DNA of 6,684 bases from Deltaproteobacteria bacterium (GTDB lineage: Bacteria; Bdellovibrionota_C; UBA2361; SZUA-149; JADYYL01), in NCBI GenBank assembly GCA_020853655.1, contig JADYYL010000072.1, positions 1 through 6,684 of the forward strand, in the 5' to 3' direction. Positions 5,876 through 6,684 of this stretch are shown here, one piece after another. Position 1 is the stretch's first letter; every line of letters begins with the position of its first letter. The notes below the pieces were generated by a model. That model did not search any database. It saw nothing but the letters and a program-made list of their open reading frames with translations, and was not told the origin of the DNA. Position numbers and translations under genes: made by a program.

Positions 5876-6021
5876 TATTGACTCGCGCGTACGCGTCGGG
5901 GTCTCGGAGCAATTCTTAATCCGTTTTGATGTGAATCTGCTCCCTCCCAACGGGCGGCCGAATTCCTGGCCATCAGCAGCAGTCGGAAACCCTCGAGCGA
6001 TCCACATCGCGGAGAAATGTT
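5876..6021 (+). other. Spacer between the Omp85 gene and ridA, no terminator seen
   Basis: A perfect 10-bp palindrome CGCGTACGCG lies at 5886-5895, ten bases after the Omp85 stop. It has no T-run after it and is too tight to fold as a hairpin terminator. No strong promoter for ridA is visible, so ridA and cmk could be read from upstream or from an unrecognised promoter. Confidence 0.4.
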
Positions 6022-6399
6022 ATGGAGATCATCAAGGAAATCAAAGGAGCTCCCGCACCGGTGGGGCCATACTCGATTGCGACCAGAGGTGCCGGGCTCC
6101 TTTTCTGCTCCGGCCAGATCGCTTTGGATCCCAGCACCAATGCCCTCGTTGAAGGCGGAATCGAGGCGCAGACGGAGCGGGTCATGGAGTCGCTGAAGGC
6201 GGTCCTTGAAGGTGCGGGCTCGAGCTGGGGCTCGGTGCTCATGACGACGATCTTTCTCTCGGACATGGCGAACTACAAGGTCGTCAACGAGATCTACTCC
6301 CGATATGTGAGCCCCGATGCGCCGCCGGCGCGTCAGACTGTCGCGGTTCGCGAGCTGCCAAAATCGGTGCTCGTCGAGATCTCTGTTATAGCCGAGTAG
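6022..6399 (+). CDS. ridA: RidA (YjgF/YER057c/UK114) enamine/imine deaminase
   Basis: RidA hydrolyses reactive 2-aminoacrylate and related enamine/imine intermediates made by PLP enzymes such as threonine dehydratase, releasing ammonia and a 2-keto acid and so protecting PLP enzymes in the cytosol. At 125 residues the length is typical. The family pattern is complete: GPYSIA with Tyr17, FCSGQIALDP (28-37), the AQTERVMESLKAVLEGAG helix, TTIFLSDMANYKVVNEIY with Asn89, PPARQTVAV with the catalytic Arg104, and LVEISVIA with Glu119. These match E. coli RidA Tyr17, Asn88, Arg105 and Glu120, so this looks like an active RidA-subfamily member rather than an Rid2-7 paralogue. GGAG 7 nt before the ATG supports the start. 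The stop lies 4 nt before the cmk start, implying an operon. Confidence 0.95.
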   Translation: MEIIKEIKGAPAPVGPYSIATRGAGLLFCSGQIALDPSTNALVEGGIEAQTERVMESLKAVLEGAGSSWGSVLMTTIFLSDMANYKVVNEIYSRYVSPDAPPARQTVAVRELPKSVLVEISVIAE

Positions 6400-6403
6400 A
6401 AAT

Positions 6404-6684
6404 ATGTCGGAATTCTCGGCGAGTTCGACCCCCCAGGGGACGATTTCGGTCGTTACAATCGACGGTCCGTCGTCCTCCGGTAAGTCGACAGTTGCCCGCA
6501 ATGTTGCTAAGACACTGCGCTTCATTCACCTGAATTCTGGTGCGCTTTTTCGAGCGATCGGAGTTTTGGCGGTTCGAGCAAACGTCGATACGGCGGACGA
6601 TGACGCCCTCGCAAACTTTGCGAAGGGCATTCAGTTCCGGTTCGAGTTGTGTCCTGACAACTCGACTCGATTTACCGCGGATGA
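6404..6684 (+). CDS. cmk: Cytidylate (CMP/dCMP) kinase, 5' part
   Basis: Translated by hand; 93 complete codons are visible and the gene runs off the right edge. Cmk phosphorylates CMP and dCMP with ATP in pyrimidine nucleotide recycling. After a short N-terminal tail, VVTIDGPSSSGKSTVARNVAK (16-36) holds the P-loop GPSSSGKST. RFIHLNSGALFRAIGVLAVR (39-58) then corresponds to the family motif usually written LDTGAxYRA. Here the motif reads LNSGALFRA, a conservative drift (D to N, T to S, Y to F) in the nucleotide-binding region. The ATG at 6404 has only a weak GAGTAGA upstream and begins 4 nt after the ridA stop, so translational coupling is likely. In many bacteria rpsA follows cmk; that cannot be seen here. 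Homology is clear from the P-loop plus the second motif. Confidence 0.9.
   Translation, partial: MSEFSASSTPQGTISVVTIDGPSSSGKSTVARNVAKTLRFIHLNSGALFRAIGVLAVRANVDTADDDALANFAKGIQFRFELCPDNSTRFTAD

Noticed and set aside
5886..5895. CGCGTACGCG palindrome as terminator of the Omp85 gene
   Set aside because: There is no loop and no downstream T-run; a self-complementary 10-mer of CG-rich DNA can occur by chance.
5761..6525. Minus-strand open frame of 254 codons
   Set aside because: It runs antisense to the end of Omp85, all of ridA and the start of cmk; ridA has all its family motifs, so this is a shadow.

Overview
The window looks like chromosomal DNA from a moderately GC-rich Gram-negative bacterium. 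Three things support this: a LapA/LapB-type envelope protein, an Omp85-family outer-membrane barrel, and a type A (ancestral bacterial) RNase P RNA. The small housekeeping operons and the style of the Omp85 protein suggest a lineage once grouped in the Deltaproteobacteria (Myxococcota- or Bdellovibrionota-like). That placement is an impression and was not tested.

Layout, left to right. At 1-653 (minus) lies the 5' part of a LapA-LapB-like membrane TPR protein that runs off the left edge. A 210-bp divergent spacer follows, holding an imperfect 24-bp palindrome and probable promoters for both directions. At 864-1284 (plus) is a complete rnpB with an unusually long P1 helix. Between rnpB and infC are a 186-bp element with 15-bp perfect terminal inverted repeats (1301-1486) and a strong two-tier hairpin in the infC leader (1540-1585). 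infC (plus) very probably starts at a rare AUU codon at 1646 and ends at 2236; rpmI and rplT do not follow it. The convergent spacer 2237-2381 carries three 16-bp and two 11-bp tandem repeats.

On the minus strand, 3700-2382 is a two-gene unit. It encodes a membrane protein with two predicted helices and an HEAMH (HExxH-type) motif, then a small secreted protein with six cysteines; neither family is recognised. After a 366-bp spacer with no clear gene, the plus strand carries an Omp85/BamA-TamA-like protein (4067-5875). It is followed by ridA (6022-6399) and the 5' end of cmk (from 6404), spaced 4 bp apart as an operon.

Functionally this is a mix of information processing (tRNA maturation, translation initiation), nucleotide and metabolite housekeeping (RidA, CMP kinase) and envelope biogenesis (LapAB-like, Omp85). 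I see no CRISPR, phage, toxin-antitoxin or defence system. The least explained items are the inverted-repeat element, the infC leader and AUU start, the tandem-repeat spacer, the HExxH membrane protein with its cysteine-rich partner, and the fused LapA-LapB architecture.
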